DNA of 64,000 bases, from contig OU015529.1 of NCBI GenBank assembly GCA_907165065.1, forward strand, positions 6,993,054 through 7,057,053, written 5' to 3'. A program made the translations under genes and the position numbers. The notes beneath the pieces were generated by a model that searched no databases, was not told the DNA's origin, and saw only the letters and a list, made by a program, of their open reading frames with translations. Source of the DNA: Caprimulgus europaeus. Lineage: Eukaryota; Chordata; Aves; Caprimulgiformes; Caprimulgidae. Below, piece by piece: positions 33,531 through 45,740 of the stretch. Position 1 is the stretch's first letter, and each line of letters starts with the position of its first letter.

Positions 33531-34144
33531 ATTCTCCACTGTTGGCAGGCACCAGGAAGAGGTGAGGGAGCCACTGGTGGAGGTGGCATGGGGACGATTG
33601 CTCCTGGCTTCAGGTGGTGGGAACCCAAAACACCAGTGCCACCACTGTGATGTTATTTTATGGTTCAAGGCACATGCAGGTGAGAGACAGTTAGCAGAGA
33701 GACCAGAGAGCTACTTGGTGCTTGTACAAACACAGACCAGGTCTGCCAGGAGGATCTGTGATCAGGATTATACACACACCTGTCACACGCTTGGAATTGC
33801 TGTGAGGACTGCTGATAGAAGGGAGAGACACCTATCAATGGTATAAAAGCCACAGGGAGCATTACTGTGTCTTTCCTTGGATGATACAGGTCACAAGGCT
33901 GCTTCTGTTTGCACTTGTTTGAATTTCAGCACATCTTTTTAGGGAAAAAGCATCCAAACGGTATTAAAAAAAACCCTAACGAAGAATCATCCTGTCTGCT
34001 CCAGCTCTGGCTTCATTAATAAATTTGTTATTTGCACTGTTAAACGTGTGCCCCATCTTTCCAGTCAGAACATGTCTGTTTTCAATGTCAAGGTTTTCCT
34101 ATGCTAATGGAGGACCCTGATCTCAAAATTTCATTCTCCCTGTA

Positions 34145-34365
34145 AAGATTGACAGTCTTTAACCAAGTCATCCCTTCACCTCTTCATAAGCTAAATAGAT
34201 TGAGCTCCTGGGTCTGTAACTGTAAAGGCTGTTTTTTCCGTCCTTCATATTCCTCTCTGAACTCTCTGCAGCTTGTCAACATCCTTTATGAATTGTGGGC
34301 TCTAAATTTATCGTGGCCCTCCAGCGGGAATTACACCAGTAACGCCAGGAGCACAGGCAGATTTG
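34145..34365 (-). repeat. Ancient CR1/L3-like LINE fragment
   Basis: The + strand shows CACCTCTTCATAAGCTAAAT, AGATTGAGCTCCTGGGTCTG, CTGAACTCTCTGCAGCTTG and CAACATCCTTTATGAATTGT. This is the antisense pattern of old amniote CR1/L3-type elements. It is strongly diverged. Confidence 0.6.
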
Positions 34366-34424
34366 CATTCTTTGCTACTATACTCAAATATTGTGTATGA
34401 CTGAGTGGGAACATAAAAATAGGT

Positions 34425-34545
34425 TCAGAGTAAAGGTTCATCTAGCTCAGTGTTTTGTTTCTGGCAGTAGCTTGTAGTGGGTGGATACTGAAGGGTGGTA
34501 TTTCCATGCATAGTCCTCTCCTTATCTTTTAAAAATAAAGACACA
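34425..34545 (-). repeat. Ancient CR1-like 3' terminal fragment
   Basis: The + strand reads GGTTCATCTAGCTCAGTGTT, then TTGTTTCTGGCAGTAGC. It resembles the antisense 3' end (GGTCCATCTAGCCCAGTATC) of reptile-type CR1 elements. It may be the start of the element whose upstream part lies at about 35440-35760. Confidence 0.45.
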
Positions 34546-35019
34546 ATCTGAAATTCCATGCAAAGTATTTATATGTTTTTGGTGTCTAAATGGTGTCTTG
34601 GTTTTCAGCATTTGTATCATGCGCTGTCCAAGGAGTTAAGCTGTAAACCAGCAGATTTGTGTCTTTGCTAAGACTCTGGGAAAGGTTATTTTTAAATCAC
34701 AGCAGGGCCCTGAGAAGGCAGGGTGAGAGCTGCAGTCCAGACGGAGGGACAGCGTGTTCCTGCTCCGCAGGGACAGTGCTCATCATCAGGCCGACTTGCC
34801 GGAGGCTGCTCAGCCATCCTTGTGCCTGATGGCTGTGCCACAGTGCCAGGGGCTGCCACCCCGAAAAGGCATTGGGAGCAAACGTGGGGCCCTGCCAGGC
34901 ACTGCTGGAGCTCTGACAGCAGCTGCTGAGTGCCAAGGAAGGAGTTAATACAACGTTCTTAATGTCTACCCATCAGTAATGACTGTGCTTTGCTTAGCTG
35001 ATGAAGCACTGTGATCCAT

Positions 35020-35300
35020 GTGATAGGACAAGGGGTCATGGTTTTAAACTAAAAGAGAGGAGATTTAGACTGGATATAAGGAAGAAATTTTGTACAACGA
35101 GGGTGGTGAAGCGCTGGCAGAGGTTGCCCAGAGAGGAGGTGGAAGCTCCATCCCTGGAAACATTCAAGGTCAGGTTGGACGGGGCTCTGAGCAACCTGAT
35201 CTGGTTGAAGATGTCCCTGCTCATTGCAAGGGGTTGGACTAGATGAACTTTAAATGCCTCTTCCAACCCAAACCATTCTATGATTCCATGATTCTGTGAT
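35020..35300 (+). repeat. CR1 LINE, about 280 bp 3' part
   Basis: The copy runs TGATAGGACAAGGGGTCATG, GATTTAGACTGGATATAAGG, AGGTTGCCCAGAGAGGAGG, AGGGGTTGGACTAGATGAAC to the terminal ATTCTATGATTCCATGATTC. Orientation is opposite to the ancient fragments on either side of it. Confidence 0.92.
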
Positions 35301-35439
35301 CCTCAAATCTGTTGTAGCATCTCTGACTCCCAAAGACGAAGCCCTGCCTCTTGTGCACGTGGAGCTGGGGGACTTGACTTGGCCCCATCAAAACCCATGG
35401 GGCTTCCTTACTTCTCCTTGGCGGCCACGCGACCCAGCC

Positions 35440-35760
35440 AGCACCAATGAATTATCTCCCCCAGTTATCACTCCACTATGTTGTGTCATCTGCATCTTTA
35501 TTAGAGCATGATTTCATGTTTTCTTCCAGTAAGGATGTCACATAGCTGAGAATAGATCACTGTGGAACTTCTTGGAAGCTACTGGGTGATGATTCCTTGT
35601 TTACAGTTCCACTTGGAGATTTGTCAGCCGGTTTTCAGGTTACTTGCTGTGTGCCAGCTTAGTTCTGTGCTGTTCTAATTTCTCAGTCAGTGCAGTGAAA
35701 TTAGAACAGCATTTTGTGGCATCTATGTTAGTACATATGTCAACATACTTCACCATCTTA
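35440..35760 (-). repeat. Ancient CR1/L3-like LINE, reverse-transcriptase end
   Basis: The + strand contains GATCACTGTGGAACTTCTTG, ATGATTCCTTGTTTACAGTT and TTGTCAGCCGGTTTTCAGG, the antisense landmarks of the reverse-transcriptase region of old CR1 elements. A perfect fold-back (35668-35711) lies inside it. Confidence 0.5.
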
Positions 35761-38700
35761 CAGTTAAAAGACACCAGGGTAGTTCAGTAGGATGTACTTG
35801 CTGTAGACACACGCCCTGTGTTTAGGCACTGTTGTCTTATGCCAGCTGTTGAGCTGCTGGAAGGATGGCAGAGTGGGTATTTTGGACCATTCCAGTAGCA
35901 GACTAACTAAAATAAGATATAATTCAGTGTCATGGAATTCTCTATATGAAACTTCCATGGAACAAAAGCACAATTTCCAAAGATAGAGTGAGTGCTAAAG
36001 GGAGAAATGGAGATGTTTGCATGTCAAGCTGTTGCTGGCATGCAGATAACCAGACATACTTACTAGTGGTGGGCAAGACTGGTGATATGGAAATGTGTTT
36101 TATGGCTGGGGAAGGAGATCAGGAAAAGTCTGAAAGTAAGAGCAGAGACAGGTGAGCCTACCAGGACTGTAGAAATGACACATGGAGAAAAAATTATTTT
36201 AAAATGTTTAAATTCTGTCTTCTGAATAGGCAGAACAATCAATGATACAGGCCACTTAGCAGAGGTAAATGCACATGCACAAATGTAAAAGCAGATTTCC
36301 AGTATGTCCTTGGATCCCCATCCTTTAAAAACACAAGCTTAAATTCTGGTCCCACTGAAATCAATGGGAAGACTCCTGCTAGCTTTATCCTCATTTATTC
36401 ATTTATTGCAATCATATTATTGAGATAATTGAGTCATAGTGACAACATATTCCACTTTTTTGTCTCGTTACTCAGGCAAAAGAGCAAAAATCACAATCAT
36501 AACTTCCTACTGCTAGGGAAGGGCGAGTGTCGTGCACTCTCATCGTGTGTTTCCCCTGGTGTAAGAAAGGAAGGTGGGGACCCCCAGGGTGGGGGCCTTA
36601 TCCTGGGTTTTTCTTACTTTTTAAATTATTATTTTTTGTATAAATATTTTGTCCATTTGTTACCATTTTTCTGGTAATTTGCCAGTTCTGGACATTTGGA
36701 TTTTTTTTTTTTTGTGTAGCTGAGGAAAGCAAAAATATTTGTTCATAAGTATGTTTAGTTGTGAGAAGATTCCTCTACCATTCAAATTTCTGGAGGGATT
36801 GTCTTGGTTTTCTCAGAAGCTTTGTCCTGATACCAAATTATTATAACTTTCCAGATGAAGATGAATGCTCTTCCCATCTGAAAAAAAGAGAATGCTCATA
36901 AACACCATTGTTTCCTAAACTAATAAACAACTTTCCTCTAAGTTTAACACCCAAATGTTATAAAAATTGAAAGTGCATGCTACTGAAAGCCAATATTATT
37001 GAACTGGCTTTATGCAAGGTTATAAAATAGCAATGATAATAAAAAATGAACAGTGCTGAGATTTGGTTGGGTTTTTCTTTAAATTTATGGTGCTTCTGAG
37101 AGCCGAGATATGCATTACATGTGTATTGGAACCTAAGTGCATCCCTTGGAAAACAGTATCCTTGTAAGCTTTGACTGAAATGGAAGCGTTTCACACATGT
37201 GGAATTCATCAGTATTTGAACAACAGTTTTAAAACCTTATGGTTAGTTCAAAATGCTTCTTAGTGTTGTTTCAGCCACTGTAGATGTCAGAATTACAAAG
37301 CTGGAGTTGAAATAAAACATTTTAAAATGCCCATTTTAATGTTCCTGATTTTTTTTTTTTTTCACAGAAATGGTGAGAAATTTTTAAAATGTCACTGTTT
37401 TATTCTGACACATGCCAAGTTTCACCTGACTCTAGATATGTTGTGCTGTCGCTCATGAAAACCTCACAACATAAATCCACTCGCACAGAATCCAGATGGT
37501 TTCATTTAGATAGTGATTTCGATCAGAGCTGTCGCTGTGGTGTGGGGGAATGCGAGTGAAATGACAAGGAGGGAACAGGAATGAGAGAGATTTTCATTCA
37601 TCTGCAAATGAAGAGAGGTGAAAACCTTCCTCAAACAGAGTTGCTTCTTATTAATGGAGTTTTATTAAGTGCCAGGAGCTCTTTTTTGACCATTACCAGT
37701 TAAGACAGCAGACAGAGCTGCTGTATTGCTGTTCAGCAATGTCACAAAACATCACAACACTGGAATTCAAAGACATTCAACGTGCTTTGAAATATAATAA
37801 TAGATGAGGGTCAGAGTTACAATGAAATGAAACAAGCAGAAATTGAATTAATTGTTCTTAAATTCAGTTATGGTGTCTCCAACTTACCTTGAACCAATTT
37901 TGCCAGTGACACCATGCTAACATTTTAATGTATACAGGAGCTGTATAAATCCAGAAGTGACCTGTATAAGCTGTGCTGTACTGTCTAGGTGGTGGTGATT
38001 GGTTTTCTCTGTGCTACTATGTGCTTACTCCATCTCTGCCCATCTTCCCATTTCCTCTCAGACTCATGTCAGAGAAAACGTAACCACACTGTCAGCATTT
38101 CAAGCTTTTTAGACAGGACAGAGATGCTTAGAAAATTAGCCCATCTTTAATCTACTGTTTGAAGAGATCTGCTCCTGTAAACACTATATGGTGTGGCAAA
38201 TAGCACCCAAATCTTTGGAATTTTATTAAATGCTGCCTGAAATGCTGGCTGAGGGCAGGCTTTATAACCCTTGCTCGCTAGCTACAGATAGCTAGATCTA
38301 CTTGAAGGAGGTTGTTCGGTTCGTAAAATATTCTTCATAATGAGAAGAGAGATCGTGGGTTGGGTCTTTAACATGTTTAATATGGAATTTTTTGTATCGC
38401 TTATTTTTATGTCTCTGCAAAACAGCTAAAATATTTTCTCGTGGAGGCTTCTGTTGTTTTCCTTCACTGTTTGCTAACATGTTAGGAAGAGATCAGGCAC
38501 ATTTTTATCTCATTGTAAAGAGGAGACTTCCATGGAAACCATGGTGGACACTCCAGGGAAACCCGTCAAGTAGTTTAAGGTCAGAAATCAACCTGCATTT
38601 AGGAATGAGAAATGGTGAGCCTTGCAAGTGAGCCTGGGAGCTCAGTCGTGAGGTCTCGCTGCCCATCTGCTCTGAGGCTGGGGCAGGTGCCTCTCTGTTC

Positions 38701-39023
38701 TTTCTGGGTGATGACCATCCTATAATAACCTGCCATTATTTAAGCAATTCTTCTGCAACCATAACTTCATCATTAAGTTACTCTAGCCATAGACCATAAA
38801 CACAGAGGCTGCCCATGTTGGCAGCAGGTCAAGAGTGGTTTGAAGCACATCAGCAGTGCTGGATGTGACTGTGGCTGGATTCTGCCCTCCTCCCTTCCCA
38901 TGGCTGTTGGCTGACGGAAAGTGGTGTTTTTGTGCGTAACCATAATATTTTTGTTCTGTGGCTGTAAAAAAAGCACAAGTTATCTAGCAGGGCTAATCCC
39001 AGGACAGTGGGAGTCCTGAAGTG
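35761..39023. other. Intergenic AT-rich stretch
   Basis: No gene is seen. A short piece at about 36340-36375 (CCCACTGAAATCAATGGGAA) resembles a motif common in old sauropsid MITE-like repeats. T tracts occur near 36700-36712 and 37350-37363. Confidence 0.5.
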
Positions 39024-39661
39024 CTTTATAACTTGGAGCCCAGAAGGCCAACTGTATCTTGGGCTGCATCCAGAGCAGCGTGGGCAGCAGGTCAAGGGAG
39101 GGGATTCTGCCCCTCTGCTCCGCTCTCCTGAGACCCCACCTGCAGTCCTGCCTCCAGTTCTGGGGCCACCAGCATAAGAAGGACATGGACCTTTTAGAAC
39201 GGGTCCAGAGGAGGCCACAAGGATGATCCGAGGGCTGGAGCACCTCTGCTGTGAGGACAGGCTGAGAGAGTTGGGGCTGTTCAGACTGGAGAAGAGAAGG
39301 CTCCAGGGAGATCTTATAGTGGCCTCCCAGTACCTGAAGGGGCTACAAGAAAGCTGGGGAGGGACTTTGGACAAGGGCAGGGAATGACAGAACAAGGGGT
39401 GATGGCTTTAAGCTGGAAGAGGGGAGATTTAGATGAGATATTAGGAAGAAATTCTTCACTGCGAGGGTGGTGAGACACTGGCCCAGGTTGGCCAGAGAAG
39501 CTGTGGCTGCTCCTCCCTGGAAGTGTTCTCGGCCAGGTTGGATGAGGCTTTGAGCAACCTGGTCTAGTGGAAGGTGTCCCTGCTGCTGGCAGGGGGTTGG
39601 GAATGGATGAGCTTTAAGGTCCCTTCCAACCCAAACCATTCTACTATTCTTTGATTCTATA
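39024..39661 (+). repeat. CR1 LINE, about 640 bp 3' part
   Basis: The copy runs from AAGGCCAACTGTATCTTGGG through TCCAGTTCTGGGGCCACC, GGTCCAGAGGAGGCCACAAG and GGCTGTTCAGACTGGAGAAG to TTCTACTATTCTTTGATTC. It is 5'-truncated and similar in subtype to the copies at 50.6 and 53.2 kb. Confidence 0.92.
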
Positions 39662-39959
39662 TATTAAAAAAAAAAAAGGTGTGTGAAATATGAAAATCTC
39701 GGTTGGCTTTTACTCGCTCTGTGCAAAACTAGGGGATAAAGGAATGAGAGAGAGATGTGACAAGAAGCCACAGTTTGAAGCAATTTAAAGCAGACAGAAT
39801 AACCTTTCTGAATCAGGACGGTGGGAGGACAGTGAGAACTTGGGCCGGGCTGGGCCGGGCCACTGCAGCCGGGCATCTGCTAGCAGTCCCCTCAGGCTGT
39901 CAGGGCGGCCATGGCCTGCAGCCTTAGGGGATGGCACAGGCGGGCTCCTGGCAGGGCTG

Positions 39960-40275
39960 TGGTGGCCGGGGGTGTCTGTGTGGTGGCCGGGGATGTCTGT
40001 GTGGGGGCTGGGATGTCTGTGGGGTGGCCGGGGGTGTCTGTGTGGTGGCTGGGGTGTCTGTGGGGTGGCCGGGGGTGGCCGGGGGTGTCTGTGTGGTGGC
40101 TGGGGTGTCTGTGGGGTGGCCGGGGGTGTCTGTGTGGTGGCTGGGGTGTCTGTGGGGTGGCTGGGGGTGTCTGTGTGGTGGCTGGGGGTGTCTGTGGGGC
40201 GGCTGGGGTGTCTGTGGGGTGGCTGGGGGTATCTGTGTGGTGGCTGGGGGTGTCTGTGGGGTGGCCAGGGTGGCT
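39960..40275 (+). repeat. G-rich minisatellite, about 20-21 bp unit
   Basis: About fifteen copies follow the pattern TGGCYGGGGGTGTCTGTGKG. Alternating types (TGTGTGG and TGTGGGG) give a higher-order period near 41 bases. Open frames of 129-206 codons on both strands (Gly/Val/Cys/Trp or Pro/Thr/His repeats) are by-products of the period. Confidence 0.93.
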
Positions 40276-43200
40276 GGCAGCAGGGCCCAGGCCGGCATAG
40301 GCCGCACTTGCCATTTCCCTGTCAGCATGAGGCAGCGCGGGGGCCAGGTGAGGCCTGGCAGCCCTGGTCTCCACTGTTTTATTTTGTATTGACATTGCCG
40401 AAATGTGGGTTTTTTTAAAATGACAGCTAAAGGCAGGGGCTGAAGGCTGACAGTTATTTAGAGGGGAAGAAAAGGCACCCAGCAGTGTTTTACCTACTGC
40501 TGTTGGAGGCAATCCCCATCACCCCCAGGAGGGAAAGAGAAGAGAAAAACCAAACTCCAGCTGCCATCTCCTCAGCCTGATTACTATCTTGGTTTTACTG
40601 ATTTCTAGTTAGTTGCTCGCTTTCTCTTCTTGTTTATTTGTGACTTTCTCCTGGCAACAGCAGAGAGAAAATGTTATTTCGCTGTTCCTTTCAGAGGCAA
40701 ATTAGATAAAGGTGACACAAACTGTCAGGAGTATCTGTCGGATTGAGTGGTGCCTGACACTGCTCATCCTGTGGGACTGACAGGCTTTGGCAGCTGCCTG
40801 GGTGCTGCCAGAGCCCGAGGAAATCCCTGTTGCCGTGGGGGCCACCTTCAGACTTGGGGCAATGCAGCATCTTTAGGTGTAGCTGCAATGTCTGTTGGCA
40901 CACCTATGCAAACACTGAAGAAAAATGGGAAAAAGACACTTTTCCTGCCATGTCAGTGCCTGAGCATCTCAGATCTTCCATTTATTTCCTCCTCACTGCT
41001 AAAGATGGGGAAAGAGGTCAAAGATGGACGCGTACTTGCAAAAGGTCCAACTGGAGGCCTGCCAGAAGGAGGAATTCAAACTGGGTCTGATCTGCTCAGC
41101 CTGGGGTGAATCGTGGAGCACTGGGAAGTTCTGCTTCCACCTGAGACTGTGATTTCATTCTCATCATGGTTATTCAAGAGAACAACCTTGCTGGAGCTTC
41201 ACGCAGTAAGCTGTGACTTAACGAGGTTCAGGAGCAAGCACAAGTCACCGAGCCGTTGGTAAGGGACCTCTGGAGATTGCCCAGCACTGCCCTGAGCAGG
41301 GCAGTTGGGGCAGGCTGCTCCGGAGCGAGGTGCCCTTTGCTCTTCTGCACGAGAAGCCACAGCCCAGTAGGCAATGCAGCAACTGAAGGTGGGAGTGAAG
41401 GAACACCTGTCCCTTCATGGCATCCTGCATGGGCATGAAATGCTTACGGCCATCCAGCCTCTAACAGCTGCTGTTCTTGCTGGCTTCTCCTTCCTGATGT
41501 TTCCCAGGCAGGCTGCTCTTGGGTAGGATGGCAGGGTGGAGGGAAGCAATGAAACTACATTTGCTGCAGATGCTGCTGAGAGACCCAAAAGACCACTGTG
41601 ATCCAGCTATTCCATGCAGGCTTTTAAGGCTAGCACAGCAGGGCTTTCTCCATTTTAGTCTTTACATTTTGCAAGCGTTACTGTGACATTCACACCACCA
41701 GCACCTGAACCTGCTGCATCCTCCTGTGACAAAGGGCATTTCTATCTTTTTTTTTAATGGTGGGACACTCCTAAGGTAGAATGTGGTTATAGAATTTGCC
41801 CATAGTCACCTACTAGGGCGATGAAAGAGCCAGGAATAGGTTTGTTTCCCCATTGTGGGCCTTAATCACAAAAAAAATTCCCTCCCCTCTAGTGAAGCAA
41901 GTCATGTCGGGTAGCTGCTTTTGTGCCTGTGTGCATTCGTTCTGCAGTTCATAGACCTCCCTCATTAAATGGTCACATGCTGCAGACTGAATGCCAGGCC
42001 AATCTTCCAGCCTTGTTTGCAGGCTGGAAAGGCGAATACTGGCATGGAAAAACTCAGCTTTCATTAGGCACTGTCTGAAATCAGCTAATCTCGTTTGAGT
42101 GAACGTAGAAACTGCGATACTGTAAACAGAGGGCTTTGGTGTTTGGGGTGCGCTGGGGGATACAGCCACATCAGAGACTGTCCCAGCTCCGCTGAAGCCA
42201 GCAGCAGCCTGCCACTGGCTGGGAAACTATTACAGCAAAGCCAAGAGAGAGCTGAAACTGCCGAGTGCACAGCAACTGACAGCTGGTAAATAACAATCCC
42301 ATTTGGAAACAGTAAATGAAGAAAATAGATTTGACCTTTGGTATCTTGAGGGAGCTCTGTGGTCCCCAGGTAGCAGTAGTTCAAGTGTCACTGCTGAAGC
42401 TGAGGGGGGTATGATAAATGATGAGCTGGTGTTGAAATATTTCCTATGTTACTGAATTCCTTTAAATAGCAAGTGAGCAACATGGGCTTTCCCTCTGTGG
42501 TGCCCGGAGCTAGCACATCTTCATGGTGTGCCTCACTTTCTTCAGACTCCCTTTTCAAGGCCAGCTGTGGGAACCTGATTTTCCACTGCCTTGGGAATTG
42601 TGTCCACGTTTGTGTCTGTATTCATGTCTGTATTTCTTCATGCCAGCAACTGTCTTTCTGCTGGGTTTATCAGCAGCATGGAGCACAGTGGGGTCTCCTC
42701 CCTGCTCTGGAACGGCATGATAACTGGAGATAGAAACCTGTGCCTCTGTAGAGTAGTTGCAAGAAGGTATCAACTGTCTCCCACCAGCCCAAGAGGTCTT
42801 TGCAGCCCTTGGGCTCACCTGTGGTTGCAGGGTCCGTGATGGAGGGCCAGAATCATCTCAGTATCTTGCATCTTCCATCCACTACATAGCAGCAATAACT
42901 TTGAACGGTGCTCATTTTACATCGGTTCATTTACAGTCCAACTCAGGCCTCGCTGCAATGAGTGATGCTTTTCTAATGGTTTCTAGTGACTGCTCATTGC
43001 CTCCCAGTGTGGTGTTGGAGATGACGTTGCTTGCTCTCTGCTTGTCTTGCAGCAAAACATCAGGAGATACAGCTTGGGGGTCCTGCATGTTTGTTGGGTG
43101 GGGAAGGCAGGCTGGGGTAGCTCAAATGTACAGGGTGCCATAGGTACAGGACTGGCAGTCACTGGGAGTCTAATTAAGTCCAGGGTGTAAAGGAAAATAA

Positions 43201-45449
43201 CTCAAGTGTGAAAGGAACACGTCTTAAAATGAGCGTTTTGCTAAATGGATTTTCCCCTCTGATTCATTGCTCTAGTGCAGCCTTTCAGCCTCTGCAGAGC
43301 AGCTCATTGTTCACTCATTTTTGCTCTATTAATAAACATGCATAAGCACTTAAATGGAATAATGTGCCTTGTGGGAAAAAAAAAGAAAAAAAAAAAAGCA
43401 ACACAACTTGATGTCCTGATGGGGGAAAAAACTGCACAGAGAAAAACAGTGCCATTCTGGTTGAGCTCTGTTTACTGAAATAAATCTGTTGCTTAGGCTG
43501 AGCTCTTGGAGCTTGCTGTGTGGGGCAAAGGCAGTTTGTATCCTCCTCTTGTTTAAGGTACATGACATCTTTTTTCCCCAGATCTTTTCTCTCTCCCTTC
43601 ATACATTATGTTTCATATCAGACTCAAATCTAGTACTAATTTTCTGAGGTTTTGTTTGAGCTGAGGTTAAATCAGTATTTAACACGGAAGCTGGGTCAGG
43701 ATCAGTGTCTCACAACACTCATTGTGAACGTGGGAGATAAAATAATGTTGGAGCAGATTGTAGTTTGGAGTGAAAGAACAGGCTATGTGACATTATGGAA
43801 AAGTTTATTTCTGAGGTCTTTGTTCTTTTAGGCGAGGCTTCCTCTCCTTCAATGCCGTTAACGTGTGCAGTCACATCACTTGTAGATATATTTCGAGGTC
43901 ACCTCCCCTTTTCTCTTCTCCCCAGGTTGCTCCTTGGACATTGCAAGTTTGCCAGGATTTTTCTTCCATGCTGGAAAAAATCTCACAGCAGCTCTGAAAT
44001 TGCCTCACCCTGGGGAGTCATTACAGGAGGTTTTCGCTTGGGCAGATAACAGGTCTCAAGGGACCGATCTCGAGCTCCTGGGTAGAGGTCGTATTTTATA
44101 CTAATATTGGATTATGGTAATGATGCCACTTTCGAGGAGTTTTCCTGTTAAGCTGTGTTTTGTTTCCAGGCTTCTGTGTGTGTGTGTAGGACAGAGGGAC
44201 AGCCCCTTCCTGAGCACCTGGGAGTGGCACTGAAGTCCCTGCTGCCTTGCCAGGCTGCTCCCAGAGGCTCTGAGGGGTGGAGGGCACCTGTGGTTTATCT
44301 TCCCCTCCTTGGAGAGCCCAAGTTGTCCTCTGCCCCACCTCCCTCATTGCTGGGGATGGTCTCTTGTGCCAACCAAGGGAGCATCCTTCCTCTTCCTCCC
44401 CAGCAGCAGCCCAGGGCAGCCTGCAGCTTCTCCACCTCTGCCTTCCTTGCCCTGTCCTCTCCCACTGCCTTCCCAGGGAGGAGGCTTTGGCCATCAGGGT
44501 GAGCAGGGGCATCCTCAGCACCGCCGGGAGAAGCAGGCTGCCTGCCCCCGGGCTCCCCTTGGAAGGGGGAAGGCGAAGGATCTTGAAATGAGTCCAGTGT
44601 ATTAATAAGCCAGGCTGCCCCACATAGCAGAAGCAAAAGTGGGACAGTTGGCACACTGCTAATTTTACACAGGCCCGGGGGGGATGTATTTTTTTTCCAG
44701 GGAGGGTGTTATCATTATTTTGTGTCCTAAAGGGCCTAAAATTAGTGCTTGTCGGAAGCAAGCCGCTATTGGAGGCTTCATCCCAGGCAGCCTAGGCCTG
44801 GGGAGAGCTGGGGCTCACGCACACGCTGTGTCCCAGGAACTCCTCAGCCTGGCAAAGGAACATCCAGGCACAGAGGTGCGGAGAGGTGCTGGCTGCAAGT
44901 TCCTGTCTGCAGCTTCCCTCTCTGTCCCATGCTTCTCCCAGTCTGGCAGCGAGGACCACTCCCCTCTGGTCCCCCCAAAAATCCATGCTGCAGCCGGGCT
45001 TGGCTGTTTCTTTGTTTTCCCCAAACCAGGCTGTGGCTGCAGAGTGGGAGTTGTGGCCAATGTTAAATGAGGGATGTGCTTTTGAGCGTGAAGACTCTCA
45101 GTCAGTTAATTACAGAGAACATTTGCAGCTTCTCTTCAAATCCCAGCACCGCCTCTTTGTACCCTCCTCTCCAGGCAAACTCGGATGCCAGCCAGGAAGG
45201 GAACGGGAGACCCATTGATGGATCCTCAGCTCTGCCAGGGCTCCTGGCTCACCCACTGCTCTGCTGAACAACAGCCAGGGAAGCCCTGGGGTGCTCAGCA
45301 CCCTCCCTGCGCCCACGCCCTCGGGGAGGATTCGAGTCCTGGTCCCCACTGGCAGTTATGTTACCCATAGTACCTCGGTTGAAGGGTGCCATCCTGCAAG
45401 GGTCCCAGCATGCTAACCCAAGGAATGCAGCATTTAGTCAATGGCTTTG

Positions 45450-45740
45450 GTCATGTGCTTGAAGTTAAACACTTCGTTAAGCGCTTTGTTTAATTAGGCC
45501 AGACCGCGCTGATCCTTGTGGGATTGAGCGCAAAGTGAGGCACACTAGATTAGAACTCATATTTTCAAGCAAAAAGCTAAAAATGAAGCACTTTTAGCCC
45601 CTAGTTCTACAAATAATTAAGCACATGGGTAATTACTGATTTAATTCCATTCATCAGTTTTGTTGATTTCAGTGGGGCCATGCGGTGCTGGTAGTTACTG
45701 GAGTGTGTAAGCATATGCAAGGTCGGGCCCCCAGGTTAAG
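45450..45740 (+). mobile_element. Possible ancient non-autonomous DNA element (MITE-like)
   Basis: The sequence TGTGCTTGAAGTTAAACACT, then TCGTTAAGCGCTTTG, is followed later by TTAAGCACATGGGTAATTAC and GATTTCAGTGGGGCCATG. It resembles, from memory, a palindromic sauropsid MITE whose arms hold GTGCTTAAAGTTAAGCAC and CCATTGACTTCAATGGG. Family assignment is uncertain. Confidence 0.35.

Noticed and set aside
39840-40512. Cys/Gly/Val-rich and Pro/Thr/His-rich frames of 129-206 codons
   Set aside because: They are produced by the 20-21 bp minisatellite, and their repeats shift frame with each indel.
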